NCBI GenBank assembly: GCA_017428285.1
Contig: JAFRRE010000141.1
Span: forward strand, 13,336-77,335
Reading direction: 5' to 3'
Source: Bacteroidales bacterium
GTDB taxonomy: Bacteria; Bacteroidota; Bacteroidia; Bacteroidales; F082
DNA: 64,000 bases
This document shows, in pieces, positions 51,014 through 60,279 of the stretch; the first letter of the stretch is position 1; the number at the start of each line of letters is the position of its first letter. The position numbers and the translations under genes are program-made. The notes below the pieces were generated by a model that was given only the letters and a program-made list of their open reading frames with translations, did not search any database and was not told where the DNA came from.

Positions 51014-52858
51014 TTATTCTACCGTAACCGATTTGGCCAGGTTGCGCGGTTGGTCGACATTACAACCCCGCATCACAGCGATGTGATAGGCCAAAATCTG
51101 CAAGGGCACCGTCGCCAATAAAGGTGAATAGAGGCATTCCGTCTCGGGAATCTCAATGACGTAGTCGGCCATCTTGCGCGCCAACACATCATTCTCGCTA
51201 ATGATGGCAATAATCTTCCCGTCACGGGCTTTCACCTCTTGGATATTGCTCAACACTTTTTCGTATGTGCTATGGTTGGTGGCAATGAAAACCACAGGCA
51301 TATCCTTGTCGATCAAGGCGATGGGGCCATGCTTCATCTCAGCGGCTGGATAACCCTCAGCATGGATATAAGAGATTTCCTTCAGCTTCAAGGCACCCTC
51401 GAGAGCTACAGGATAGTTCTGCAGACGTCCGAGATATAGCATATTGCGTACATCTTTGTATTTTGCGGCAATATCCTTGACATGACCACTATGGTCGAGA
51501 GTCCACTGGATCTTGTCAGGGATACGGTCAAGTTCTTGGATGAATTCAAGGCGTTCCTCGTCTTTCATTGAGCCTTTCAACTCCGCCAGACGCAAGGCCA
51601 ACATAGCCATTACCGTCACCTGCGAAGTGAAAGCCTTGGTGGAAGCCACACCGATTTCCGGACCAGCATGGGTGTAAATACCCGCATCCGTGGCTCTCGA
51701 AATGGAAGAGCCGATGACGTTGCAGATACCCAAAACGATGGCACCTTTTTCTTTCGCCAACTGGATGGCAGCCAAGGTATCGGCAGTCTCGCCCGACTGC
51801 GACACAGCAATCACCACATCATGCGGCGTGACCACAGGGTCGCGGTAACGGAACTCAGAGGCATACTCTACTTTTACACGAATTTTGGCCAGCTTTTCAA
51901 TGAGATAACTGCCCACAAGACTGGCATGCCATGAAGTGCCGCAAGCCACAAAGACGATATTGTCGGCATACAGCAACTGTTTCTCATACTGAGCAATGCC
52001 ACCAAGACGCACGGTGTTGGCTTCGGGGTGCAGACGGCCACGCATAGTGTCGCGCACGATGGTGGGTTGCTCGTAGATTTCCTTCATCATAAAGTGGTCG
52101 AAGCCAGCCTTTTCGATGCTGTCGAGGTTCATCTTCAGTTCCTGGACATAAGGCATGGCTTCCACATCCTGTATCGTCTTGATGTGCAGTTCCTCACCCA
52201 GCTTGATTCTCACCACTTGTTCATCCTCAAGGTATACCACCTTTTGCGTACGACCCACGATAGGTGTGGCATCAGATGCGATATAATACTCTCCATCACC
52301 GATGCCAATCACCATTGGACTTCCCTTTCGGGCGGCAATCAGCTGATCAGGATGGTCTTTTTCCACGATGACGATGGCGTAGGCTCCCACCACATGATTC
52401 AAGGCGATGCGCACAGCCTCAAACAAATCCACATGCTCGCTGAGGTGTACGTCTTCGATGAGGTTGGTTAGTACTTCGGTGTCGGTCGACGACTTGAAAG
52501 TGAAGCCACGCTTTTCCAATTCCTTGCGAAGGCTCAGATAGTTCTCGATGATGCCATTGTGAATCAGGGCGATGTTGCCCGACTGTGAGCGATGAGGGTG
52601 CGCGTTCACCTCATTAGGCTCACCATGGGTGGCCCAACGGGTGTGAGCGATACCGATGTGCCCGCTGACATCCTTAGAAGAAGCAAAGGCCTCCAAGTCG
52701 GAGACCTTGCCTTTAGTTTTGTAGACATTCAGTTCGTTCGCCTCGTTGAGCAGTGCCACACCGGCGCTGTCGTAGCCACGATATTCGAGGCGCTTCAAGC
52801 CCTCAATGAGGATAGGATAGGCCTCTTGTTGGCCTACGTATGCTACTATTCCACACAT
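51014..52858 (-). CDS. glmS: Glutamine-fructose-6-phosphate aminotransferase (isomerising)
   Basis: A 614-residue enzyme. The glutaminase domain begins MCGIVAYVGQ with the N-terminal Cys nucleophile after Met removal and includes TRWATHGEPNEVNAHPH. Two SIS domains follow, with CGTSWHASLVG, SQSGETADTLAA and the C-terminal DQPRNLAKSVTVE. It makes glucosamine-6-phosphate, the entry to UDP-GlcNAc and so to the FucNAc, GlcNAc-uronate and peptidoglycan pathways. It stands alone with its own promoter. Confidence 0.98.
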   Translation of the reverse strand: MCGIVAYVGQQEAYPILIEGLKRLEYRGYDSAGVALLNEANELNVYKTKGKVSDLEAFASSKDVSGHIGIAHTRWATHGEPNEVNAHPHRSQSGNIALIHNGIIENYLSLRKELEKRGFTFKSSTDTEVLTNLIEDVHLSEHVDLFEAVRIALNHVVGAYAIVIVEKDHPDQLIAARKGSPMVIGIGDGEYYIASDATPIVGRTQKVVYLEDEQVVRIKLGEELHIKTIQDVEAMPYVQELKMNLDSIEKAGFDHFMMKEIYEQPTIVRDTMRGRLHPEANTVRLGGIAQYEKQLLYADNIVFVACGTSWHASLVGSYLIEKLAKIRVKVEYASEFRYRDPVVTPHDVVIAVSQSGETADTLAAIQLAKEKGAIVLGICNVIGSSISRATDAGIYTHAGPEIGVASTKAFTSQVTVMAMLALRLAELKGSMKDEERLEFIQELDRIPDKIQWTLDHSGHVKDIAAKYKDVRNMLYLGRLQNYPVALEGALKLKEISYIHAEGYPAAEMKHGPIALIDKDMPVVFIATNHSTYEKVLSNIQEVKARDGKIIAIISENDVLARKMADYVIEIPETECLYSPLLATVPLQILAYHIAVMRGCNVDQPRNLAKSVTVE

Positions 52859-52886
52859 AATTGCGTTGATTTAATTTAAAAGGCGC

Positions 52887-52917
52887 AAAAATAGTAGAAT
52901 GGAAAAAACGATGCAAG
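52887..52917 (-). promoter_or_regulatory. Promoter of glmS
   Basis: TTG (52917-52915) and TATTTTTG (52894-52887) are 20 bp apart on the minus strand, about 29 bp before the glmS ATG. It overlaps the 3-prime side of the lemA gene region. No glmS-type ribozyme signal was recognised in the short leader. Confidence 0.6.
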
Positions 52918-52928
52918 ATTTTTTTCAA

Positions 52929-53519
52929 TTATTTAAAAAGTTCCTTCACATCTGGAGCTTTCTCGGCGCCTTCGGAAGCCTCAAAATAGGGTTTCTGGTG
53001 GAAGCCGAAAAGCTTGGCAATAAGATTGGTGGGGAACATTCGAATAAATGTATTATAGTCTTGCACCTTTTCGTTGAATTGCCTTCGGGCATTGGCTATG
53101 GAATTTTCGCAGCCTTCGAGTTGGGATTGAAGGTCTAGGTAGTTCTGGTTGGCCTTCAAGTCTGGATACTGCTCAACGGTAACCAACAAGCGCGACAAAG
53201 CACCCGACATCTCATCTTGGGCAGCTTGGAAAGCCTTCAAGTTTTCTTCGGTGAGGTTTTCGGCATCAAGGGTGACCGAAGTGGCTTTGGCGCGGGCTTC
53301 CACCACCGCTGTCAATGTACCAGCTTCATATTCAGCATAATTCTTTACTGTAGCTACAAGGTTGGGAATCAGGTCGGCACGCTTTTGATAGGCAGCCTGC
53401 AGATTACCTACAGCCGAAGTGACAGCTTCTTCTTTGGAAACCATCGTGTTATAGCCACAAGACGAAAAACCCAAGGCCATAAACAAAGCCGCAAGGGCGA
53501 TAAGGATAATTCTTTTCAT
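52929..53519 (-). CDS. lemA: LemA family lipoprotein
   Basis: A 196-residue protein. It starts with a lipoprotein signal (MKRIILIALAALFMALGFSS followed by Cys). The LemA core is recognised in ADLIPNLVATVKNYAEYE and YNTFIRMFPTNLIAKLFGF. LemA proteins are helical, membrane-linked proteins of unknown role. It is divergent from the ricT gene. Confidence 0.93.
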   Translation of the reverse strand: MKRIILIALAALFMALGFSSCGYNTMVSKEEAVTSAVGNLQAAYQKRADLIPNLVATVKNYAEYEAGTLTAVVEARAKATSVTLDAENLTEENLKAFQAAQDEMSGALSRLLVTVEQYPDLKANQNYLDLQSQLEGCENSIANARRQFNEKVQDYNTFIRMFPTNLIAKLFGFHQKPYFEASEGAEKAPDVKELFK

Positions 53520-53561
53520 AATACAATAGGATTAATTATTCAACTTGGTAAAAATCGACCG

Positions 53562-53590
53562 CAAAGGTAAACAATTTTTTCCTAATTTTG
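53562..53590. promoter_or_regulatory. Divergent -7 boxes for lemA and ricT
   Basis: TACCTTTG on the minus strand (53569-53562) and TAATTTTG on the plus strand (53583-53590) both match TAnnTTTG. The plus-strand box lies inside the open frame upstream of ricT, so ricT most likely begins at 53,626 and not at the first ATG of the frame (53,545). Confidence 0.5.
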
Positions 53591-53625
53591 CGTTTTATTT
53601 GCACTTACAAAATTGGATTTGTCAA

Positions 53626-54744
53626 ATGACTGATAATCAACATAAAAACGATAATAACACCGTTGAAAGACAATTGATTAACCGAGGCTGCCGGTTGGAT
53701 GAACCTTACAATACGGGGCAGCATGTGCTTTCATGCGGTCGCTGCAAACTAAGCCAGTTTGATTGGTTGAAAGACTATGAAAACCAAGAGATCACTGGAA
53801 ATGTTTGCTTGGCTGAGGTACGTTTCAAGAACGACCGAAAGGACTATTTTTCATACCCTGAGGATTTGGAACTGGAAGTGGGCGAACTAGTGGCTGTAGA
53901 GACTGCCATCGGACACGACATCGGCATTGTCACCCTCTTGGGCGATATTGTGAAACGTCAACTGAAGCGCAAGAAATACCGCACGCCTATTAACGAACTG
54001 AAGAAAATCTATCGTCGGGCGCGCCCCAATGATGTGGAGAAATGGTTGGCTGCCATCAAGTTGGAAGACAGCACCTTAGCACGCACGCGCACCATTGCTG
54101 AAAACCTCGGACTGGAGATGAAGCTGAACGACGTGGAATACCAAGGCGACAAGACCAAAGCCATATTCTATTACACGGCTGACGGACGTGTCGACTTCCG
54201 TGAGCTCATCAAGAAACTGGCTGAGGAATTCCACATCAGGATTGAGATGCGTCAGATTGGTGTGCGCCAAGAGTCGGCCAAATTAGGTGGCATTGGCTCA
54301 TGTGGCCGAGAGTTGTGTTGTGCCTCGTGGATTTGTGATTTCCAATCAGTGACGACCGGTGTGGCTCGCGTGCAACAACTTTCGCCCAACCCACAAAAAC
54401 TGGCTGGACAATGCGGCAAGTTGAAATGCTGCCTCAACTTCGAGTACGAAGCTTATGTGGAAGCCTTGAAGGCTTTCTCCGACCCCAACATCGTATTGCA
54501 TTTTGAGAGCGGCGATGCCGTGCATCAGAAAAACGATGTCTTCAAAGGCATCATGTGGTACTCCTACACCACCGACAAGAGCAATATCATGGCTGTCCCC
54601 GTCGACAAGGTGAAAGACATCATCGCCATGAACAAAAAAGGACAAAAGCCCAAGAAGCTGGAAGACTTTGCCGTGACGCAGGAAGCCCATACCAACACCA
54701 ACGAAGGCTACGGCGAAGCTGATTTGAAGAAAATGAGTGACTAA
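53626..54744 (+). CDS. ricT: RicT-like PSP1 C-terminal domain protein
   Basis: A 372-residue protein of the PSP1/YaaT/RicT family. Cysteine clusters CGRCKLSQ, GGIGSCGRELCCASW and LAGQCGKLKCCLNFE are typical and may hold iron-sulfur or zinc. In Bacillus RicT acts with RicA and RicF in mRNA processing and competence; the Bacteroidota role is not known. It is followed 13 bp later by gldH and then PBP1A, a common order in this phylum. Confidence 0.9.
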   Translation: MTDNQHKNDNNTVERQLINRGCRLDEPYNTGQHVLSCGRCKLSQFDWLKDYENQEITGNVCLAEVRFKNDRKDYFSYPEDLELEVGELVAVETAIGHDIGIVTLLGDIVKRQLKRKKYRTPINELKKIYRRARPNDVEKWLAAIKLEDSTLARTRTIAENLGLEMKLNDVEYQGDKTKAIFYYTADGRVDFRELIKKLAEEFHIRIEMRQIGVRQESAKLGGIGSCGRELCCASWICDFQSVTTGVARVQQLSPNPQKLAGQCGKLKCCLNFEYEAYVEALKAFSDPNIVLHFESGDAVHQKNDVFKGIMWYSYTTDKSNIMAVPVDKVKDIIAMNKKGQKPKKLEDFAVTQEAHTNTNEGYGEADLKKMSD

Positions 54745-54757
54745 AACCTTTTGTGCG

Positions 54758-55222
54758 ATGAAGAGAATAATCAACTGGATATTAGCAATTTGCATAGCAA
54801 CAACCTTTGTTTCATGCAATAACGACTCTTTCGACAAGAGGACAGTTATCCCTGAAGCAGAATGGAGGCAAGAGGACTGCGTGGCCTTTGACGTCGATAT
54901 TAACGACACCATCAGTCCTTACGAGTTCGGCATCGGGTTGCGCCACCTTGAAAATTACCGTTACAGCAACCTTTTCATCTTCCTGCATACAACAATGCCC
55001 AACGGCAACCGCACCCACGATACCATAGAATGCACCCTCGCCACGCCCGAAGGTCGCTGGATCGGCAAGAGCAGTGGCAGCATGCGTGACCTAACTGTTC
55101 CGCTTAATGAGAACCTTCTCTTCCCTCTTTCGGGAACCTACCATTTCGAAATCGAGCAAGCCATGCGCGAACCTGTGCTGAAAGGCATTTCCGACATTGG
55201 ACTTTACATCGAAAAACAATAG
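54758..55222 (+). CDS. gldH: Gliding motility lipoprotein GldH
   Basis: A 154-residue lipoprotein with signal MKRIINWILAICIATTFVS followed by the lipobox Cys. The sequence FDVDINDTISPYEFGIGLRH and LRDLTVPL-like SMRDLTVPLNENLLFPLSG segments are characteristic of GldH. In Flavobacterium it is needed for gliding; in non-gliding Bacteroidales its role is unknown. The start is the Met at 54,758, with upstream codons belonging to the end of ricT. It supports the presence of Gld/T9SS-related functions. Confidence 0.9.
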   Translation: MKRIINWILAICIATTFVSCNNDSFDKRTVIPEAEWRQEDCVAFDVDINDTISPYEFGIGLRHLENYRYSNLFIFLHTTMPNGNRTHDTIECTLATPEGRWIGKSSGSMRDLTVPLNENLLFPLSGTYHFEIEQAMREPVLKGISDIGLYIEKQ

Positions 55223-55227
55223 GTCCA

Positions 55228-55314
55228 TTCAAAGATTCAATGATTCGAAGATTCAAAATTTTAAAGATTTAAAGATTTAAAGATTCAAAGATTCAAAGAT
55301 TCAAAATTTAAGAT
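55228..55314. repeat. TTCAAAGATT-type short direct repeats
   Basis: About six imperfect units of the type ATTCAAAGATT/ATTTAAAGATT lie in tandem in the gldH-PBP1A gap. The same unit is found three times near 47,063-47,092 before gltX. They carry no gene and may vary in number. Confidence 0.8.
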
Positions 55315-55340
55315 TCTTGGACACAAAGAAAGATTAAAAT

Positions 55341-57668
55341 ATGAAAGATAAAAAGACATCAAAAACTGGCCAATCGCATGCCATCAGGAATTTGTGGATG
55401 ATCTTCGGGTCGCTGTTGGTGCTCCTCATCCTGTTTTTCATCTGTGTCGCCACCGGTGTTTTCGGCACCATGCCCACATTTGAGGAATTGGAAAACCCTA
55501 GAACCAACTTGGCCACTGAGATTATCTCTGCCGATGGCAAGATTCTAGGTACCTATTACGTGGAAAACCGCAGCAACGTGCGTTATGCCGAACTCTCGCC
55601 TTATATGCCCGAAGCCCTCATCAGCATTGAGGACGAACGCTTCACCCAACACTCGGGCATCGATGAAAAAGCCTTGTTCCGCGTGGCATTTGGTGTGCTG
55701 ACGGGCAACAAGAAAGGCGGTGGTTCGACCATCACACAGCAATTGGCCAAAAACCTCTTCCCCCGTGGCGAAAACCTCAGCAAACCCAAGCTCGTGCTGC
55801 GTAAGTTCCAGGAATGGATTACCGCTACCAAACTGGAGCACAATTACTCCAAGGAAGAAATCGTGGCCATGTATCTGAATACCGTTGCCTTCGGTCACAA
55901 CGCCTTTGGCATTCGTGCAGCAGCCAGCACTTTCTTTGACAAGAAACCCATTGACATGACCATTGAGGAATGTGCCTTGATGGCTGGTGTGGTGAATGCA
56001 CCCACACGTTTCAGTCCGATACGTAATCCTGAACGTTCCATAGGGCGACGTAACTTGGTCCTCAAAAAGATGGCTGAAAACGGCTATATCACTGATGCTG
56101 AATACGACTCCATCTCTCAAATCCCGTTGGACATGTCGCATTTCAACATCAGGGACCACAACTCGGGACAAGCCACCTATTTCAGAGAGTATCTTCGCTC
56201 GGTGATGAACGCTTCAGAACCTGTACGCGATAACTATGAATCGAAAGAACAATATGAATTGGAATTAGCGGATTGGAATGAAAACAAGCTGAGAGGTTGG
56301 TGTAAACGAAACCTCAAGTCCGACGGCACTCCATACAATATCTATACGGACGGCCTAAGAATCTACACCACCATCGACTCGCGTATGCAAAACTATGCCG
56401 AAGAGGCTGTGAAAGAGTTCATGGGAAAAGAACTGCAACCCATGTTCTATAGCCACTGGAAAGGGCATAAAAATGCACCGTTCTCCAACCTGACCGCCGA
56501 CCAAATCGACCATCTTTTGGAGACTTCCATAAAACGCTCCGAGCGTTACCGTGTCCTTAAAAACGAGGGCATGCCTTGGGATTCCATCAAAGCCGAGTTT
56601 GATAAACCTGTACCAATGACCCTTTTCTCATGGGACGGCCCCATTGACACGGTGATGACGCCTTTGGACTCCATCCGTTATTACAAGTGGTTCCTGCAAG
56701 CCAGCTTGGTTTCCATCGAGACGCATACGGGCAATGTGAAAGCCTACGTAGGCGGTTTGGATTACCGTTTCTTCAAATACGACCACGTCACGCAGGCACG
56801 CCGTCAGGTAGGCTCCACCTTCAAGCCTTTCTTGTATTCGTATGCCATGGGAGACCCCGAATTCACACCCTGCACGAAAATTCCCAATATCCCATACAAC
56901 ATCGAACTTCCTGGCGGACGTTTCTGGTCGCCAAGCAATGGCGGTGGCGGCGGCGGTGAGATTACCTTAAAGAATGCCTTGGCACAATCCAACAACTGGA
57001 TTTCGGCCTATTTGATGAATCACTATGGACCTGAAGCCATCATCACTCACGTTCGACGTATGGGCGTGAGGTCACCCATCGATGCCGTACCATCCATCTG
57101 CTTGGGTTCCTGCGACTTGAAACTGATTGAGATGGTCGGTGCCATGAGCACCTTTGCCAACCAAGGCGTCTATGTTGCACCCGTGATCGTCACCCGCATC
57201 GAAGACAAGAACGGTAATGTCATCTACCGCAATGCGCCAATAGAAAAGGAGGCGATGAATGAAATCGCTGCCTATAAGACCATCGAACTGATGAAGGGCG
57301 TGGTGCAAAGCGGTACTGGTGTGCGTCTACGTTCCAAGTACGGTTTCACCAACCCCATTGCTGGCAAGACAGGCACCACACAGAAGAACAGTGACGGTTA
57401 CTTCATGGGCATCACCCCCGACCTCACCACAGGCGTTTGGGTGGGTGCCGAAGACCGTAGCGTGCACTTCCGTTCGACACGTTTGGGACAAGGTTCACAC
57501 ACTGGATTGCCAATTTGGGCGCTTTACATGAAAAAGGTGTACAACGATCCTAACCTAAAGGTCAGCAAGGGTGATTTTCCGAAGCCCTATGCTCCTGGGG
57601 TGGATCTGGATTTCAACTGTTGGCAGTATAATGATGAAGAACGTGATGAATTCATCGATGAGTTTTAA
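55341..57668 (+). CDS. Class A penicillin-binding protein 1A
   Basis: A 775-residue peptidoglycan synthase. A cytoplasmic lead is followed by one membrane segment (IFGSLLVLLILFFICVAT). The glycosyltransferase domain has SIEDERFTQHSGID (catalytic Glu) and GGSTITQQLAKNLF. The transpeptidase domain has GSTFKPF (SxxK), SNN and GKTGTT (KTG). It polymerises and cross-links peptidoglycan. It follows gldH. Length is normal. Confidence 0.96.
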   Translation: MKDKKTSKTGQSHAIRNLWMIFGSLLVLLILFFICVATGVFGTMPTFEELENPRTNLATEIISADGKILGTYYVENRSNVRYAELSPYMPEALISIEDERFTQHSGIDEKALFRVAFGVLTGNKKGGGSTITQQLAKNLFPRGENLSKPKLVLRKFQEWITATKLEHNYSKEEIVAMYLNTVAFGHNAFGIRAAASTFFDKKPIDMTIEECALMAGVVNAPTRFSPIRNPERSIGRRNLVLKKMAENGYITDAEYDSISQIPLDMSHFNIRDHNSGQATYFREYLRSVMNASEPVRDNYESKEQYELELADWNENKLRGWCKRNLKSDGTPYNIYTDGLRIYTTIDSRMQNYAEEAVKEFMGKELQPMFYSHWKGHKNAPFSNLTADQIDHLLETSIKRSERYRVLKNEGMPWDSIKAEFDKPVPMTLFSWDGPIDTVMTPLDSIRYYKWFLQASLVSIETHTGNVKAYVGGLDYRFFKYDHVTQARRQVGSTFKPFLYSYAMGDPEFTPCTKIPNIPYNIELPGGRFWSPSNGGGGGGEITLKNALAQSNNWISAYLMNHYGPEAIITHVRRMGVRSPIDAVPSICLGSCDLKLIEMVGAMSTFANQGVYVAPVIVTRIEDKNGNVIYRNAPIEKEAMNEIAAYKTIELMKGVVQSGTGVRLRSKYGFTNPIAGKTGTTQKNSDGYFMGITPDLTTGVWVGAEDRSVHFRSTRLGQGSHTGLPIWALYMKKVYNDPNLKVSKGDFPKPYAPGVDLDFNCWQYNDEERDEFIDEF

Positions 57669-57675
57669 TCTTATG

Positions 57676-57724
57676 GGTTGCTGAGCTTGAGGTTGCCGAG
57701 CGCAACCGAAGTATCGAAGCGCCC
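57676..57724. repeat. Diverged TTCGACA-type repeat between PBP1A and obg
   Basis: GTTGCTGAGCTTGAGGTTGC, then CGAGCGCAACCGAAG and TATCGAAGCGCCC. It keeps the general TGCTGAGC...TCGAAGC pattern of the family at 28.8, 41.9 and 49.0 kb. It fills the gap between the two genes. Confidence 0.5.
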
Positions 57725-57741
57725 TTTAACAGCTTCTTATT

Positions 57742-58752
57742 ATGACCTCAAATTTTGTTGATTACGTCAAAATCTTCTGTCGCTCGGGCAAGGGCGGTGC
57801 AGGTTCGTTGCATTTCCGCCGCGAAAAATACATTCCCAAAGGCGGTCCTGACGGCGGTGACGGTGGACGTGGTGGCAATGTCATCTTGCGCGGTAATGCC
57901 CAACTTTGGACCTTACTCCATCTCCGCTATACCAAACATTTGTATGCTGGCGACGGTGTGCCTGGAGGAAAAAACCAGCTTACGGGTGCCGCAGGCGATG
58001 ACATTTACATTGATGTGCCTTTGGGAACGGTGGCCTACCGCTCGGAAGACCACACCATGTTAGGCGAAATCACAGAAGACAAACAGGAAGTCGTGCTGCT
58101 CAAAGGCGGTCGTGGGGGTAAGGGTAATGCTTTCTTCAAGACAGCCACCTTGCAAGCACCCAAGTTTGCCCAACCTGGTGAACCCAACCAAGAAGAATGG
58201 ATCACATTGGAGCTGAAGCTGCTGGCTGATGTCGGTTTGGTGGGCTTTCCCAATGCCGGCAAATCCACTTTGTTGTCGGTTGTCTCGGCAGCCAAGCCTG
58301 AAATTGCCGATTATCCATTTACGACTTTGGTGCCCAACCTCGGCATTGTCAGCTATCGTGGTCATCGCAGCTTCGTTATGGCCGACATCCCTGGTATCAT
58401 CGAAGGTGCTTCTGAAGGTAAGGGATTGGGCATCAGATTCTTGCGTCATATCGAAAGAAACTCTACCTTGCTGTTTATGGTGCCTGCCAACACCGATGAC
58501 GTGAAGAAAGAGTACGACATCCTTCTCAACGAATTGAAGAAATACAACCCTGAGTTGATGGACAAAGACCATATTTTGGCCATCACGAAGTGCGACCTCG
58601 CCGATGAAGACACCATCAAGGAAATCAAAAAGCACTTGCCCAAAAAGGTGCCGCATGTCTTCATCAGCTCCGTGGCTCAGCAAGGCATTGATGAGCTGAA
58701 AGACTTGATTTGGCTAACGCTGAACAAAAACGACGAGGAAGAAGACTGGTAA
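57742..58752 (+). CDS. obgE: GTPase Obg/CgtA
   Basis: A 336-residue Obg-type GTPase. The glycine-rich Obg fold opens with [16 protein letters not shown] and [14 protein letters not shown]. The G domain has [11 protein letters not shown] (P-loop), DIPGIIEGA (switch II) and TKCD. It binds the 50S subunit and helps ribosome assembly and stress control. The C-terminal part is short and acidic (KNDEEEDW). Confidence 0.97.
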   Translation: MTSNFVDYVKIFCRSGKGGAGSLHFRREKYIPKGGPDGGDGGRGGNVILRGNAQLWTLLHLRYTKHLYAGDGVPGGKNQLTGAAGDDIYIDVPLGTVAYRSEDHTMLGEITEDKQEVVLLKGGRGGKGNAFFKTATLQAPKFAQPGEPNQEEWITLELKLLADVGLVGFPNAGKSTLLSVVSAAKPEIADYPFTTLVPNLGIVSYRGHRSFVMADIPGIIEGASEGKGLGIRFLRHIERNSTLLFMVPANTDDVKKEYDILLNELKKYNPELMDKDHILAITKCDLADEDTIKEIKKHLPKKVPHVFISSVAQQGIDELKDLIWLTLNKNDEEEDW

Positions 58753-58764
58753 GCTTTTCAACCT

Positions 58765-59343
58765 ATGGAAACCCTCTCCCACATCGACACTGACCTCTTT
58801 CTTTTCCTCAACGGCCTCCATACCAACTGGATGGACAAGGTCATGGTGCTCATCACCGATATGTGGGTGTGGTTTCCGTTATACCTCTTATTAATACATT
58901 GGACAGTGAAGCAATATGGCAAACGTTGCTGGTGGGTCTTTTTGGCACTCGGATTGGTAATACTCTGCACCGACCAGTTGGCTTCCCATGTCTGCAAGCC
59001 CTTTTTTCAACGTTTAAGGCCTTGCTATAATACTGATTTTCAATATTTAATACATCTACCTAAAGGCTTGGCAGGAGGAAGGTATGGCTTTGTTTCCTCC
59101 CATGCCACCAACACGTTTGGCGTGGCTGTTTTCCTGACACCTATACTGAAAAAATTCAACCCTTGGCCAGTTATCGTGCTGTTTTTATGGGCTTTTATAT
59201 CAAGTTATAGCCGCATATATATCGGCTTCCACTATCCCGGGGACATCCTCTGTGGAGCCATTTTAGGTACACTGATAGGGCTGATTCTTTGGAAGGTGTT
59301 TCAGCTTGTTGTCGTAAGAAAAGTCTGGAATTCAAAACAATGA
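58765..59343 (+). CDS. PAP2-family membrane phosphatase
   Basis: A 192-residue membrane protein with five or six helices. The phosphatase motifs are present in order: KPFFQRLRP, FVSSHATNTFG and SRIYIGFHYPGDILCG. Members dephosphorylate lipid phosphates such as undecaprenyl diphosphate or phosphatidic acid. It lies 12 bp after obgE and overlaps the convergent adenosyltransferase by 12 bp. The substrate is not defined by the sequence. Confidence 0.92.
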   Translation: METLSHIDTDLFLFLNGLHTNWMDKVMVLITDMWVWFPLYLLLIHWTVKQYGKRCWWVFLALGLVILCTDQLASHVCKPFFQRLRPCYNTDFQYLIHLPKGLAGGRYGFVSSHATNTFGVAVFLTPILKKFNPWPVIVLFLWAFISSYSRIYIGFHYPGDILCGAILGTLIGLILWKVFQLVVVRKVWNSKQ

Positions 59344-60147
59344 ACCAACTTTGGGTGCTTTTTCCTCATCATGGAAGACCACTTTGATGGTCGATTTGGG
59401 TTCGATGCCACAAAGTGATGCCAACTTGGCCTTGTTCAAGGCGAGTTCGAGATAGCCATGCGTGCCGAAAATGGCCACCAAATCCACTACGTCGACATCG
59501 AGATAGCTGTCAGAAATCTCATCAACGGTATAGAGGTCGCCTTTCACCATAATGGTGAAGTCGCGGCCACGGCGTTCACGTTCAAAGAGTTCCTTGGAGA
59601 TGTTAGTGATTAAGTTATCGTAGGAATCGATGTGCATCACCACACCTTCCAAGGTATTGTCGCGGGCCACGGCACAGAAGGTGCCACCCGGATTCAACTT
59701 CAGTCTCGGCTCACCAATACTTGAGAGTGGCTCACCATTGGCAATCATCACCGCCACTTTGGCAAAACGGTCACGTGAAGCAAACGTAAAGAAATCAGAG
59801 TCTTGCATCACATCGATGCAATAGGCCTCATCATATTTCCCATCAAGGATATGGCTGAAGATGCCATTGTCCGTCGAAATGAAATACTGTCCTTCGGCTT
59901 TCACCACCACATGGGGGGATTCTGTCGACTCAATCGTATCGACCGCGATGATGTGAATTGTACCTTCAGGAAAACATTGATAGCAGTTTTTCAGCGTAAA
60001 ACCCGCCTGTGCAACGTTAAATGGTTCGATTTCATGGGTAACATCAACAATGGTCGCTGACGGTAGCATGGACAAAATCTTGCCCTTTACCGCAGCAGCA
60101 TAATAATCCTTCGTCCCCCAATCGCTTGTTATTGTGATAATTGCCAT
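59332..60147 (-). CDS. S-adenosyl-L-methionine hydroxide adenosyltransferase
   Basis: A 271-residue enzyme of the DUF62/SAM hydrolase family. ITITSDWGTKDYYAAAVKGK is the N-terminal motif with the catalytic Asp. DVTHEIEPFNVAQAGF, AVDTIES and DNGIFSHIL are conserved. It splits SAM to adenosine and methionine using water. The 3-prime end overlaps that of the PAP2 gene by 12 bp. Close relatives include fluorinases, but the characteristic insertion of those is not evident. Confidence 0.93.
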   Translation of the reverse strand: MAIITITSDWGTKDYYAAAVKGKILSMLPSATIVDVTHEIEPFNVAQAGFTLKNCYQCFPEGTIHIIAVDTIESTESPHVVVKAEGQYFISTDNGIFSHILDGKYDEAYCIDVMQDSDFFTFASRDRFAKVAVMIANGEPLSSIGEPRLKLNPGGTFCAVARDNTLEGVVMHIDSYDNLITNISKELFERERRGRDFTIMVKGDLYTVDEISDSYLDVDVVDLVAIFGTHGYLELALNKAKLASLCGIEPKSTIKVVFHDEEKAPKVGSLF

Positions 60148-60176
60148 TGTCTCTTATTAGCCCTTTTGTGATTTTG

Positions 60177-60184
60177 CAAAGGTA
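60177..60184 (-). promoter_or_regulatory. -7 box of the SAM hydroxide adenosyltransferase
   Basis: TACCTTTG on the minus strand, 30 bp before the start codon, matches TAnnTTTG. No good -33 element was seen. Confidence 0.45.
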
Positions 60185-60254
60185 TATCATTTATGTCAAT
60201 TTTAAGATAGGTTTTTGAAAAAAATATTCGTTTTTTTCATTCTGAAAAATAGTC

Positions 60255-60262
60255 TATCTTTG
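60255..60262 (+). promoter_or_regulatory. -7 box of phoH
   Basis: TATCTTTG ends 17 bp before the phoH ATG and matches TAnnTTTG. The -33 element is unclear in the T-rich upstream region. Confidence 0.5.
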
Positions 60263-60279
60263 CGACCAAATAAAGAGCT

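Noticed and set aside
52861..52928. Possible glmS ribozyme upstream of glmS
   Set aside because: The leader from the promoter to the ATG is only about 25 nt, too short for the ribozyme.
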